Shown here piece by piece: positions 22,657 to 30,826 of a stretch of 36,090 bases of DNA; within the stretch, counting starts at the first letter, position 1, and each line of letters starts with the position of its first letter. The DNA lies in contig JAUYJL010000014.1 in NCBI GenBank assembly GCA_030688025.1, positions 1 through 36,090 on the forward strand. Reading direction: 5' to 3'. The notes beneath the pieces were generated by a model. It saw only the letters and a list, made by a program, of their open reading frames with translations, was not told where the DNA came from and did no database searches. This DNA comes from Candidatus Peregrinibacteria bacterium (lineage in GTDB: Bacteria > Patescibacteriota > Gracilibacteria > UBA1369 > LOWO2-01-FULL-3). The translations under genes were made by a program, and so were the position numbers.

Positions 22657-23964
22657 ATGAAAAATTTGTTTAAAAAAATAGTACTTCTAATCCTAAAAAG
22701 GCTTGCTATAGATAGGATGAAAAAGTTTACCGGAAAGGTCGTTGCGGTAACCGGATCCGCTGGAAAAACCAGCACAAAGGATGCTGTTTTTGCGGTTTTG
22801 AATACTCAATTTAAAGTAAAGAGAAATGAGAAAAGCATGAATTCTGAATTTGGCTTGCTTCTCACAATTTTGGATATTCCGAGTGGATATTCTTCCGCTT
22901 TAACGTGGTCGTGGCTGCTTTTGAAAGCGGCGTTTAATTCTCTTTTTAAAGATCATAGCGAAATTTTGCTTTTGGAATATGGCGTAGACAAGCTGGGGGA
23001 TATGGATTTTTTGACTTTTGTGGCAAAGCCGGATGTTGCGATTATGACAAATATTTATCCTGTGCATTTGGACGAGGGGCAATTTGAAAATGTTGAGGAA
23101 ATTTTCCAAGAAAAATCAAAAATTGCGAACGCGCTAAAGGATGGCGGAAAATTGATTTTGAATATTGATAATTCTCTTTTGTATGATTTTGCGAAAAGCT
23201 GGGGGAAGAAGGGCGTTATTACTTTTGGAAAGAATGAGGAGTCGGATTATCTTGTGTCTTCAGCCAAAACTTCGCTTGATGGAGTGAATTTTATGATAAC
23301 GCATCATGATATAAAAATGCAGGTTTCCGCGCCAATTGTCGGGGGTTATCAATTTTATGTGCTGACTCCTGCGATAATTTGTGCGGACATTTTTGGGATT
23401 CCTTTGCAAAATGCATTGAACACTTTGACGAAATTCAGACTTCCGCCGGGAAGGATGAATATTATTGAAGGAATTGAGGGGTCGACTATTTTGGATGGCT
23501 CATACAATGCTTCTCCTGAAGTCGTGAAAGAGGCCTTGAAGACTCTTAAAGACGTGGCAAGAGAGGCCGACACTGGCAGAGAAAAGGGCGAAAAACCACA
23601 TAGGCGCGTAGCTGTTTTGGGGAACATGAATGAGCTCGGAAGTGATTCAAAAACTTTACATGAATTGGTTGGGGCAGAGGTGAAAGACAGCGCAGATATT
23701 CTTATAACTGTTGGTGGAAATGCGCGACTGGTTGGAGAAATTGCGCTCGGAAAAGGCATGGACGAGAAATCAGTATTTTATTTTGATACAGCGCTTGATG
23801 CGGCTGAATTTTTTAAGAAAAAAATTGAAGAGGGGGATATAATTTTAGTAAAAGGTTCTCAAAACAATGTTCGTCTTGAGCGTTTTGTAAAAGAGATTAT
23901 GGCGCATCCTGAAGACGCAAAAAAGCTTTTAGTGCGACAAGAAAAAGTTTGGGAGAATTTGTAG
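22657..23964 (+). CDS. Mur ligase family protein, MurF-like
   Basis: 435 residues from ATG 22657; the frame is open to 22609 but the upstream part is not family-like. The middle Mur-ligase domain has the ATP loop AVTGSAGKTSTKDAVFAVL (about 31-49), the S-x-NSEFGLLLTIL segment typical of MurF, the LLLEYGVDKLGDMDFL acidic motif and MTNIYPVHLDEGQF. The C-terminal domain has RLPPGRMNIIEG and DGSYNASPEVVKEALKTL. MurF adds D-Ala-D-Ala to UDP-MurNAc-tripeptide in peptidoglycan synthesis. An amphipathic basic N-terminus (MKNLFKKIVLLILKRLAIDR) replaces most of the usual N-terminal substrate domain, so it could be a MurF paralogue with another amino acid or acceptor. Confidence 0.87.
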   Translation: MKNLFKKIVLLILKRLAIDRMKKFTGKVVAVTGSAGKTSTKDAVFAVLNTQFKVKRNEKSMNSEFGLLLTILDIPSGYSSALTWSWLLLKAAFNSLFKDHSEILLLEYGVDKLGDMDFLTFVAKPDVAIMTNIYPVHLDEGQFENVEEIFQEKSKIANALKDGGKLILNIDNSLLYDFAKSWGKKGVITFGKNEESDYLVSSAKTSLDGVNFMITHHDIKMQVSAPIVGGYQFYVLTPAIICADIFGIPLQNALNTLTKFRLPPGRMNIIEGIEGSTILDGSYNASPEVVKEALKTLKDVAREADTGREKGEKPHRRVAVLGNMNELGSDSKTLHELVGAEVKDSADILITVGGNARLVGEIALGKGMDEKSVFYFDTALDAAEFFKKKIEEGDIILVKGSQNNVRLERFVKEIMAHPEDAKKLLVRQEKVWENL

Positions 23965-23977
23965 GACGCACTGCAAA

Positions 23978-24006
23978 TTGACGAGTGCGCTCTTTTGGTG
24001 TACAGT
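23978..24006 (+). promoter_or_regulatory. Promoter of the small lipoprotein gene
   Basis: TTGACG (23978-23983), 17 bp, TACAGT (24001-24006). Leader of about 29 nt with TTTTTTAACAAAATTTTAT before the ATG. Confidence 0.6.
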
Positions 24007-24041
24007 TTTTTTCCTGTAATGATTTTTTAACAAAATTTTAT

Positions 24042-24416
24042 ATGAAACTATCAAATTCTTTGGCGGCTGGAGCAATGGCCGTAAGCGCACTTGTTTCCGG
24101 ATGTAGCGGAGCACAACGCGCGGAGGGATGTAATACTGAAATAAGCAAAGCCACTGGTTTTGAAAAAAATACTGATATTGCTATGCGGGTTGCGAAAATT
24201 CGTCCTGACAAAATGACGATTTATTCTGACGTATCATTAAACCCTCGCGAAGAGTATTTGGACGGTTTGTGTTCTCGTGTTCCTGAACTTAAAGCTCATG
24301 CCGGTGCTTTGGACGGACAATGTTCTCCGACAGATAACGCCGCTATGGGGGTTAAAGCGAAGCTTGAGGCATATATGGCAAAAATAAAGGCCGACGCTCC
24401 TTCAGGTTGTAAATAA
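24042..24416 (+). CDS. Small Cys-containing lipoprotein of unknown function
   Basis: 124 residues from ATG 24042, which lies behind the promoter; upstream in-frame codons from 23985 fall inside it. The N-terminus is a lipoprotein-type signal: hydrophobic NSLAAGAMAVSALVSGC with a lipobox-like VSGC. The mature part is hydrophilic with four more Cys (EGC, GLC, GQC, and SGC near the end), suggesting two disulfides outside the membrane. I recognise no family. It is transcribed from its own promoter and followed by holB. Confidence 0.72.
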   Translation: MKLSNSLAAGAMAVSALVSGCSGAQRAEGCNTEISKATGFEKNTDIAMRVAKIRPDKMTIYSDVSLNPREEYLDGLCSRVPELKAHAGALDGQCSPTDNAAMGVKAKLEAYMAKIKADAPSGCK

Positions 24417-24473
24417 GCGCTTTTGGGCATTAAGTTCGTAGACTTTTTGCTTTAAATCGTGTAAAAGATTGGC

Positions 24474-25376
24474 ATGAAGTACAATTGGTCAATAATCGGA
24501 CACTCGAAACAGCTCAGCGTAATTGAGTCGGATATTTTGAATGGAAATCTTTTTCACGCATATCTTTTGGCCGGACCGAATAGCGTCGGGAAAAACACCG
24601 TGGCAAAGAAAATGGCTGGAATTTTGCAATGTTCGAATGATTTTTGTCACGCTTGCCCTGTTTGCCTTCAGGTCGAAAAAGGCGGCCACTTGGACACAAT
24701 CGAGATGATTGACGACAAGGAATCCATAAAAATTGATGATGTCCGAAAAATTATCGAAAGATGCAATATGACTCGGCAGGCGAATTATAAAATTTTCCTT
24801 ATTCAAACTATCGAAAGGATGACCGTGGAGGCCGCAAACAGCTTTTTAAAAATGCTTGAAGAGCCTCCGGAACGTACTATTTTTATTTTGACGACAAACA
24901 ATATTAGGGCGGTTTTACCGACGATTATTTCGAGGGTTAGGGTTATGAATTTTGCGGCCGTTTCGTCTGGATATCTCGAGAAAAAACTGCGCGAGCTTTA
25001 TCCTGATCACGATGAAGATATTATTAAAAAAGTGAGTTTATTTTCTCTTGGAAAAACGGGGAAAGCCGTGAACCTCATGGAAAATCCGGAGGAACTTGCA
25101 AATTATATTAAAATTTATAATGAAGTTATGTTTTTTTTGCAGTACAGGAATATCGCGGACAGGTTTTCGTATGTTAACGATCTTGCTGAAGATGAAGGCA
25201 AAATCGAGACCTTTGTTAGTATTTTGTCGAATGTTTTGCGAAGTAAAATTTTGGACGGAGAAAATACCGAGGAGCACATTAAAACCGTGCTAAAAATAGA
25301 TGAAGCTATGACTTTGATCAAAAAGAATGTAAATTTAAAACTGGTCTTGGAAAATTTAATGCTTTCTTTAAAATAA
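24474..25376 (+). CDS. holB: DNA polymerase III delta' subunit (clamp-loader ATPase-like)
   Basis: 300 residues. Clamp-loader AAA+ layout: N-terminal WSIIGHSKQLSVIE; a modified P-loop LLAGPNSVGKNTVAKKMA; four Cys of the zinc module in CSNDFCHACPVC; Walker B-like IFLIQTIERMT; EAANSFLKMLEEPPERTIFIL; and sensor 1 LTTNNIRAVLPTIISRVRV. The usual SRC motif of delta'/tau arginine fingers is SRV. It helps load the beta clamp (dnaN, 30827) onto primed DNA. A TAAAAG box lies 6 bp upstream of the ATG, so the message may be leaderless. Probably co-transcribed with the TPR gene, which starts 5 bp after its stop. Confidence 0.9.
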   Translation: MKYNWSIIGHSKQLSVIESDILNGNLFHAYLLAGPNSVGKNTVAKKMAGILQCSNDFCHACPVCLQVEKGGHLDTIEMIDDKESIKIDDVRKIIERCNMTRQANYKIFLIQTIERMTVEAANSFLKMLEEPPERTIFILTTNNIRAVLPTIISRVRVMNFAAVSSGYLEKKLRELYPDHDEDIIKKVSLFSLGKTGKAVNLMENPEELANYIKIYNEVMFFLQYRNIADRFSYVNDLAEDEGKIETFVSILSNVLRSKILDGENTEEHIKTVLKIDEAMTLIKKNVNLKLVLENLMLSLK

Positions 25377-25380
25377 AACT

Positions 25381-26130
25381 ATGTGGACTTATCTTTTATT
25401 GTTTTTGAGTATTTCGCTTTTTGTCGGAGTGTTTGCTCGCAGGGCTTACATTTTGAAGGTTAAAAAAAATGAACCTCCTGTTCAGAAAAAATCACTTATA
25501 GACGACGAACCCCTTGATATTGATGAAAATAAAAAACTTTCAAAACAAGAAAAAATCGATATTTCCGATCTGTGTGAAAAGGCTGACGTGAAACTTAAAG
25601 TTGGGGAAGAGGATGAAGCTATAAGGTTGCTTGTGCAGGCTTTAGCTGTTGATCCTGCAAATACTACAGCTCAGCAAAAACTTGCGATGCTGTATATGCA
25701 AAAACAGATGTATTCTGCGGCGGCGGCTCTTTTTAAACAACTTGGAGAGCTTACAAATGACGCAGTTCACTATAGTAATCTTGGGTTGGCGCTTTATCAA
25801 CAACAGGAGTTTGAGGCGGCTAAAGAGGCCTACCAGAGGGCTGTAGCGCTCGATCCTTCTCGTCCGCAAAGGTTTATCAGTCTTGCGCAGGTTTACAGAA
25901 GCTTGGACCAGCTTTCGAATGCTGTTGTTGCGGCAAATAAAGCTCACGACATGGATCCAGAAAATATGGATTTTTTATTTTTACTTGCCGATTTACACAT
26001 GGACTCGAAAAATTATGACGAGTCCGTGAGTGTTTTAACTAAAATTATAGAGGCTGACCCAGGTAACACCGAAGCAAAGACCTACTTAAAGAAAGTCAAA
26101 AAGGCTAAAAGCGAGGAAGAAAAAGTTTAA
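25381..26130 (+). CDS. Membrane-anchored tetratricopeptide-repeat protein
   Basis: 249 residues. One N-terminal membrane helix (WTYLLLFLSISLFVGVFARR) is followed by a charged linker (about 28-62) and at least five TPR units from about residue 62: ADVKLKVGEEDEAIRLLVQA, AQQKLAMLYMQKQMYSAAAA, VHYSNLGLALYQQQEFEAAK, RFISLAQVYRSLDQLSNAVV and DFLFLLADLHMDSKNYDESV. With such a layout it probably scaffolds envelope or assembly complexes from the cytoplasmic side or outside; topology is undecided. It follows holB after 4 bp. Its stop overlaps that of the convergent pentapeptide gene by 4 bp. Confidence 0.88.
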   Translation: MWTYLLLFLSISLFVGVFARRAYILKVKKNEPPVQKKSLIDDEPLDIDENKKLSKQEKIDISDLCEKADVKLKVGEEDEAIRLLVQALAVDPANTTAQQKLAMLYMQKQMYSAAAALFKQLGELTNDAVHYSNLGLALYQQQEFEAAKEAYQRAVALDPSRPQRFISLAQVYRSLDQLSNAVVAANKAHDMDPENMDFLFLLADLHMDSKNYDESVSVLTKIIEADPGNTEAKTYLKKVKKAKSEEEKV

Positions 26131-26870
26131 TGATTCGTTTGCTCTAAAACGGCTTCTACTGAGGCGACGATGCGTTTTCCCGCTAAATGTATGGAAGATC
26201 GTGTTTCTCCAGGACTTGTTTTTTCCGGAAGGGTTGTTTTGCTGTTAAACTTTACGCCTAGCACCGTTAAGACCTTCGCCTTTCTCCCTTTTTGGTCAGT
26301 AACTTCTCCCAGATAACCTGTGTCCATTTCTGTCGTTCTCATTTGCGCTCCTCTTATGTCTGAGCCATGAAGAATCGAGCAGGATAAGTCCGCTAAAGAA
26401 AAATCTGCGTTTTGAAGATTTGCATCCCTTAGGTTTGCTGATGATATCATCGCCTTTGAACAATTTGCTCCTTCTAGGTTTGCGTTTTCTAAATTTGAGC
26501 CGATGAAGCTTGTTCTTTGTAGATTTGCGCCACTCAGATTTACCCCACTAAGATTTATTTGCTCAAAACGTTTTCCTGAAAAATCCGGTTTCCATTGCGG
26601 AAACTGAGCCCTTAATGCGTTAAAGGCATTTACGCCTGCTCGAATGAGGGTTTCTCCCGCTGAGTTTAATTGTTCATCAAGCTGTTTTTTGCTGAGACTT
26701 CTAATTGAAACTACCGCCCCAGTGATTCTTTCCCCCGTACCAAATTGCGCCATAAAAATCATATCTCCTGTGGCTGTGCCGCCCATAGAAGTCTGCTCGA
26801 GGCTTATTTTAACCTCTCTCACCCCTACTTCTGCCTCTTCTTCCTTTTTTACACCTTCTGGCGTTGTCAT
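26127..26870 (-). CDS. Pentapeptide-repeat protein
   Basis: 247 residues. Residues about 115-190 hold a run of pentapeptide repeats with the central Leu/Phe pattern: FEQINLSGVNLSGANLQRTS, FIGSNLENANLEGANCSKAM, SSANLRDANLQNADFSLADL, which would fold as a right-handed quadrilateral beta helix. The N-terminal 110 residues are beta-rich followed by a helical piece (LSKKQLDEQLNSAGETLIRA); the C-terminus is unknown. No signal peptide. Some pentapeptide proteins mimic DNA and protect gyrase, but this one has only about 14 repeats and no proof of that role. The promoter lies at 26897-26925. Confidence 0.85.
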   Translation of the reverse strand: MTTPEGVKKEEEAEVGVREVKISLEQTSMGGTATGDMIFMAQFGTGERITGAVVSIRSLSKKQLDEQLNSAGETLIRAGVNAFNALRAQFPQWKPDFSGKRFEQINLSGVNLSGANLQRTSFIGSNLENANLEGANCSKAMISSANLRDANLQNADFSLADLSCSILHGSDIRGAQMRTTEMDTGYLGEVTDQKGRKAKVLTVLGVKFNSKTTLPEKTSPGETRSSIHLAGKRIVASVEAVLEQTNH

Positions 26871-26896
26871 CTTAAATTTTTTATAAGTGGAATATA

Positions 26897-26925
26897 ACTT
26901 TAGATGTTCTTTAGCATTTTGTCAA
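26897..26925 (-). promoter_or_regulatory. Promoter of the pentapeptide-repeat gene
   Basis: Minus strand perfect TTGACA (26925-26920), 17 bp, TAAAGT (26902-26897). Leader about 20 nt, AT-rich. Confidence 0.65.
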
Positions 26926-26944
26926 CCCGCTTGTGGTAAAACTG

Positions 26945-28729
26945 TTACTGTTTTATAATTGATGGATCTTTCGAGTTTTCAGCGTCTCCCACGAGGATTT
27001 TATCGGGGACAGCTTTGTAGTGAGTCCTAATTTCTTCTTCGTTTTTTGTTCCGTCTTTTGTTGTAATAATTCTTTGCCACAAGACGTCGAAGCCTGTGTG
27101 GGCTTTTTCAACCTGCTTTGTTTGCCCCCTCAAAAGGTCTTTTGTTTTTTCGTAAACCGTTTCGCCCGGATATTTGTATCCTGAAATTTCCGGACCTTTC
27201 ATTTCCACAGATCTTCCGTCCGAAGTTCCATAAAAAATAAAATACAATTCATTGTCTTTGTCCACATGTGTCTGCACTAAAATCGAGTTTTCTGTGTCGT
27301 TTAAAAACTTTAAATCGGCGCCTCCGAGATAAATCGTTGCGTCCAAGCCGTGACCTAAAACCTGAGAATAATACGAAACAGCGTACGAATGCTCGTTTCT
27401 TTCGACCACCGGAAGTCCCGCGAAAAGTATTGCCCTATACATGGTCGTTGAAACTTGGCAAATTCCTCCGCCATATTCTGGAATTGTTCCCTCCGGTTTT
27501 ATCACTAACTCTTCCCTGTATCCTGTTGATTTATCCACTTTTCCAAGATTTTTATTGAAAGAAAAAGTGTCGCCCGGCTTTATTAATTTTCCGTTAAATT
27601 TTCCCGCGCCTGTTTTTATATTATATTTTCTATTTATTGGTGATCCATAATATGAAGTGTGGCCTACACTAAGCCTTTCTTTGATTCCTAATTCTCGTAA
27701 ATCTTCCGAGACAGTAATGGTTGGAACTATTTTTTCAGTTGGGACTTCTATCTCTGTTTTTTCCTCATTTATTGCGGCCTCGAAATTTGTTAGAAGTAAA
27801 TCTCTTTGTACGCTTATTCCATCTTTTCCCACACCGTCTATCGCGGGGTTTCCTTTTTCATCTGTGTAAATTTTTACTTCGTCAGCTTTTACATCCAACC
27901 ATTTTGAAACATTTTCATTTAAAAATTCATCTAGTTTTTCTTTTTTTATCGTTACTGTGATGTACTTTTTCCCGTCCTCTTCTCTCCATTCAAAACCAAC
28001 CCAGTCCAAGTGTTTTAGCGGTTTTATGTACCAATCGTCTCGATAAATTGGATCAGAAAGGGTGACAACATTTGATAATTTGCTTATCATCGCTGGTTTT
28101 TCTTTTTCCAAATCTTCTTTGTTTTTTTCCGGTGGCGCAGGTGAAATTTCTATTTTTAATGCCGCTGGCGTTAGGTTTTTTGTAGACTGTTCTATTCCTT
28201 TTATCAATTTTTCTTCTTTAATTACGTATCCAGCTTCACCGTCTGTTATTTGTAAAGTGTTTTTTTCGTCCACCGAGAAAATGGCTGACTTTGGGTAAAA
28301 TTCCTTTATTTTTAATTTTTCATCTAGCTCTTTTATTAATTTCTTTTTATCTACTTTTACTATTAAATTTTTTGTTTCCCCTTTTATTGAAAAATCTGGA
28401 AATATTTTGTTTTTCAAGTCCATGGTTTTTATTTCCGCCAGAGTTTCGTTTGTTAAAAACTCAACCCCGAGGTCTTTCATCGTGCTTGTTGCCACAACAT
28501 CTTTAACTGATATTTTTATCTCTTTATTTAAAAATCTTTCCTCCTCTTTTAGAAGTTCTTTTTCTGCGGCTGGTTTTGTTAAAAACCCTATTTTTACCCC
28601 AGAAACGACCGTTTCTTTTGGAAACTTCCCATCCAGATAAATTCTTGCACCCAAAACGGCGGCTGCAAAAAACATTCCGGAAATAATTCCGACAAAAACA
28701 GACAGAATAAGTTTTTTAAACATTTTCAT
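26945..28729 (-). CDS. VanW-family cell-wall protein with PG_binding_4-like region
   Basis: 594 residues. One N-terminal membrane helix (KLILSVFVGIISGMFFAAAV) leads to an extracytoplasmic part. Residues about 40-330 hold duplicated YoaR-like/PG_binding_4-type modules (e.g. VSGVKIGFLTKPAAEKELLK at the start). The VanW domain is at about 350-510: SYYGSPINRKYNIKTGAGKF, IKPGDTFSFNKNLG, YGGGICQVSTTMYRAILFAG and RNEHSYAVSYY. The C-terminal tail is beta-rich and Lys-rich, similar to the G5-like ends seen in this family. VanW was named from vancomycin-resistance clusters, but most members are of unknown biochemistry and are widespread in Gram-positives and CPR. Last gene of the rny-ytxH-vanW run; its ATG follows the ytxH stop with no gap. 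Confidence 0.92.
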   Translation of the reverse strand: MKMFKKLILSVFVGIISGMFFAAAVLGARIYLDGKFPKETVVSGVKIGFLTKPAAEKELLKEEERFLNKEIKISVKDVVATSTMKDLGVEFLTNETLAEIKTMDLKNKIFPDFSIKGETKNLIVKVDKKKLIKELDEKLKIKEFYPKSAIFSVDEKNTLQITDGEAGYVIKEEKLIKGIEQSTKNLTPAALKIEISPAPPEKNKEDLEKEKPAMISKLSNVVTLSDPIYRDDWYIKPLKHLDWVGFEWREEDGKKYITVTIKKEKLDEFLNENVSKWLDVKADEVKIYTDEKGNPAIDGVGKDGISVQRDLLLTNFEAAINEEKTEIEVPTEKIVPTITVSEDLRELGIKERLSVGHTSYYGSPINRKYNIKTGAGKFNGKLIKPGDTFSFNKNLGKVDKSTGYREELVIKPEGTIPEYGGGICQVSTTMYRAILFAGLPVVERNEHSYAVSYYSQVLGHGLDATIYLGGADLKFLNDTENSILVQTHVDKDNELYFIFYGTSDGRSVEMKGPEISGYKYPGETVYEKTKDLLRGQTKQVEKAHTGFDVLWQRIITTKDGTKNEEEIRTHYKAVPDKILVGDAENSKDPSIIKQ

Positions 28730-28963
28730 TTATTTGTCTTTTTTTCTAAAAATGTGTGTAATTTTATGAAAAAATGAGAATGATTTTTCTTTTGCAGTTG
28801 ATGCTATTTCTTTTATATCATTTCTTGTCTCAACCCCTTTTTTTGGCGCTATAGACGCCCCAAGCACTGAACCTATTGCGCCACCAATTATTGCTCCCAT
28901 CACAACCTTATCAAGGATTTTTGATTTTCCGTCTGATTTTTCTTCGGGTTTTTCTTCTGACAT
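28730..28963 (-). CDS. YtxH-like small membrane protein
   Basis: 77 residues: an acidic-basic N-terminus (SEEKPEEKSDGKSKILDK), one glycine-rich membrane segment (VVMGAIIGGAIGSVLGASIAP), then the KKGVETRNDI basic stretch characteristic of YtxH-domain proteins and a short amphipathic tail (FFHKITHIFRKKDK). YtxH proteins are general-stress-linked in Bacillus, with unknown mechanism. It lies between rny and vanW, one base after the rny stop, so the three are surely one transcript. Confidence 0.8.
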   Translation of the reverse strand: MSEEKPEEKSDGKSKILDKVVMGAIIGGAIGSVLGASIAPKKGVETRNDIKEIASTAKEKSFSFFHKITHIFRKKDK

Positions 28964-28964
28964 A

Positions 28965-30512
28965 TTATTTTGTTGATGCGGCTATTTCTGTTTTCTCAAC
29001 TTTTCTTATTATATTTACCCTTATTTTTCCAGGGTAAACAACGTTTTCTTCTATTTTTCCTGCTAGTTTTTTTGCGATTTCTCTCATGTTTTCGTCTGTT
29101 ATCTTTTCAGGGTCAACAAACGCTCTAATATCTCTTCCTGCTGACATTATAAAGGACTTCTGGATTTCGCTAAACTCTTTTATAGTTTCGTCTATTTGTT
29201 GGATTCTATCTGAGTAGCTATATCGTGATTCTTGCCTTGCGCCCGGTCTTCCTGCAGAGACAGCATCTGCCGCTTTTATAATTAACGCTTCCGGTGTTTT
29301 TTGTTTTTCTGAATCATGGTGTGCCCATGCCGCATTCACTTGGTCATCTGTGAATCCGTATTTTTCCATAAGCTCTTTTGTGATCCGATCGTGTGCGTCT
29401 TTTTCTCCCGGCTCTTGGTCTATTGCTTTTCCAAGGTCATGCAAAAATCCACTTATTCTACACATTTCTACGTCTAACCCAAGTTCGCCACCAATCATCA
29501 CTGCAACCCATGCAACCTCCATTGAGTGCTTCATAATATTTTGTCCATAACTAGTCCTATATTGTAACCTTCCAATTATTCTTATTAACTCTTTGTCTGT
29601 TGTTTCAGAATACATCCCAAGCCTTTCTAATGCCGCTTTTCCAATTCCGTATAACTCTTTATCTACATCAACACCTGCGTCTTTTATTGTTTTAACAACA
29701 ACATCTTTTGTTATATCTCCTGAAAGTCTTATTAGTTTTTCTATAGCCACCTGTGCGATTCTTCTTGTGACTAAATTAAAACATGACACGCTTATCGTAT
29801 TAGGAAGGTCGTTAAAAATAACCGCGACGTCTAGGTGTTTTTCAAATTCTTCTATATTTTTCCCGTTTTTTCCAACTATTTTTCCTTTTATAAAGTCTTT
29901 TGGAACCGTTATGTTTACAGATCTAGATTCAACAGACGTTGGAGAGGTTATCCTTTGTATAATATTGATAAGAATTTTTTGCGCTATCTTTTGTGTGTTT
30001 TCTTTCAAAAACTCTTCTTCTTTTGCCAGCCTTTCTACTGCTTCATTTTCAAGGTCAACTCTATATCCATCAAGTATTTCTTTTTTTTGTTGTTCAATTG
30101 TTTTTCCGGCTTTTTTTGAAAGCTCTACAATTTGTTTTTCCTCTAATAATTTTCCTTCTTCTTGTTTTTTCTTTAACTCTTCTTTATCTGTTGTGATCTT
30201 CAAACTCATCTCTTTAAACCTCTCTTCTTTTTTTAAAAATGATTTTTCCCTCAACTCCGTCAACTCCTCTATTTTTTTAATTCTTTCTTTTCTTTTTTCC
30301 GTGTCTTCTTCTGAGCTTTTTTTAAAATTTTCAACTTTTAATAAAATCTCTTCTTTTATTTTTACAGCGTCCTCTTTTGTTTTCACTAAAAGTTCTTGAG
30401 CCTCTTTCTTTTTTTTCTCAACATCTATAAGGTCTGTGCCTTTGTAAAAAAAATATACAAGACCTCCCGTTAAAACTAATGAAATTAAAGTTGTTACTAT
30501 GTTTTGTGTCAT
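28965..30512 (-). CDS. rny: Ribonuclease Y
   Basis: 515 residues, full length. N-terminal membrane anchor (VTTLISLVLTGGLVYFFYKG), long charged coiled coil (about 30-190), KH domain (SVNITVPKDFIKGKIVGKNG and NIEEFEKHLDVAVIF), then the HD domain (from about 320): YGQNIMKHSMEVAWVA, metal-binding GFLHDLGKAID, AHDRITKELMEKYG and NAAWAHHDSEKQ. RNase Y is the main decay-initiating endonuclease in Firmicutes and many CPR, tethered to the membrane. First gene of the minus-strand operon; a consensus-like promoter at 30554-30582 drives it. It diverges from dnaN across the 30.5-30.8 kb gap. Confidence 0.97.
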   Translation of the reverse strand: MTQNIVTTLISLVLTGGLVYFFYKGTDLIDVEKKKKEAQELLVKTKEDAVKIKEEILLKVENFKKSSEEDTEKRKERIKKIEELTELREKSFLKKEERFKEMSLKITTDKEELKKKQEEGKLLEEKQIVELSKKAGKTIEQQKKEILDGYRVDLENEAVERLAKEEEFLKENTQKIAQKILINIIQRITSPTSVESRSVNITVPKDFIKGKIVGKNGKNIEEFEKHLDVAVIFNDLPNTISVSCFNLVTRRIAQVAIEKLIRLSGDITKDVVVKTIKDAGVDVDKELYGIGKAALERLGMYSETTDKELIRIIGRLQYRTSYGQNIMKHSMEVAWVAVMIGGELGLDVEMCRISGFLHDLGKAIDQEPGEKDAHDRITKELMEKYGFTDDQVNAAWAHHDSEKQKTPEALIIKAADAVSAGRPGARQESRYSYSDRIQQIDETIKEFSEIQKSFIMSAGRDIRAFVDPEKITDENMREIAKKLAGKIEENVVYPGKIRVNIIRKVEKTEIAASTK

Positions 30513-30553
30513 TTTTCCAGTTTTTATTAAATCTCTTTAAATATTGCCGGTTC

Positions 30554-30582
30554 ATTATACTTTATTAAAATATGTATAGCAA
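30554..30582 (-). promoter_or_regulatory. rny operon promoter
   Basis: Minus strand TTGCTA (30582-30577), 17 bp, TATAAT (30559-30554). Leader about 40 nt; CTGGAAAA before the ATG is the closest thing to a Shine-Dalgarno sequence in the window. Confidence 0.7.
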
Positions 30583-30780
30583 AGTCTTAAAGGGGTTTTG
30601 AACAACTTTTACACTTATTTTTATAGTTTTTATGTTTTATTTTGATCAACTTTTTTGTTTTTTGTTTAAATTAAGGCGTTTATTTGGTTTGTTTTATTTA
30701 CAATGTTTTTAAGGTTTTGGGTAGTCACTACTATTACTATTTAATATATATATTGTTTATTATAAATATTCTTATATAAT
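30583..30780 (+). other. Candidate replication-origin region upstream of dnaN
   Basis: The 314 bp rny-dnaN gap is the longest gene-free stretch here. It contains a one-mismatch DnaA box TTATTTACA (30694-30702), a weaker TTTTACACT (30607-30615), a G-rich patch (30711-30725), then CTA-CTA-TTA-CTA (30728-30739), which has the (C/T)TA period of the DnaA-trio, followed directly by a 40 bp almost pure A/T tract (30740-30780). From memory, this trio-then-AT-rich order resembles the Bacillus subtilis dnaA-dnaN unwinding region. Genes diverge from it on both sides. dnaA is not in the window and perfect DnaA boxes are lacking, so origin status is inference. Confidence 0.4.
30753..30780 (+). promoter_or_regulatory. 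dnaN promoter
   Basis: TTGTTT (30753-30758), 16 bp, TATAAT (30775-30780), embedded in the AT-rich tract. Leader about 40 nt. Confidence 0.65.
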
Positions 30781-30826
30781 GCGAGTGGCGATAGAAAAGT
30801 TTTTGTAACAGGTTAAATTTAAACAT

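Noticed and set aside
29593-30399. 268-residue plus-strand open frame
   Set aside because: It is antisense to the coiled-coil part of RNase Y; Ser/Phe-rich low-complexity translation is the mirror of the Lys/Glu codons. No promoter or family resemblance.
30728-30780. Simple AT-rich promoter region with no origin function
   Set aside because: Not fully rejected: the dnaN promoter does lie here, but the regular CTA/TTA period next to a long A/T tract is more than a promoter needs, so it is kept as a candidate origin.
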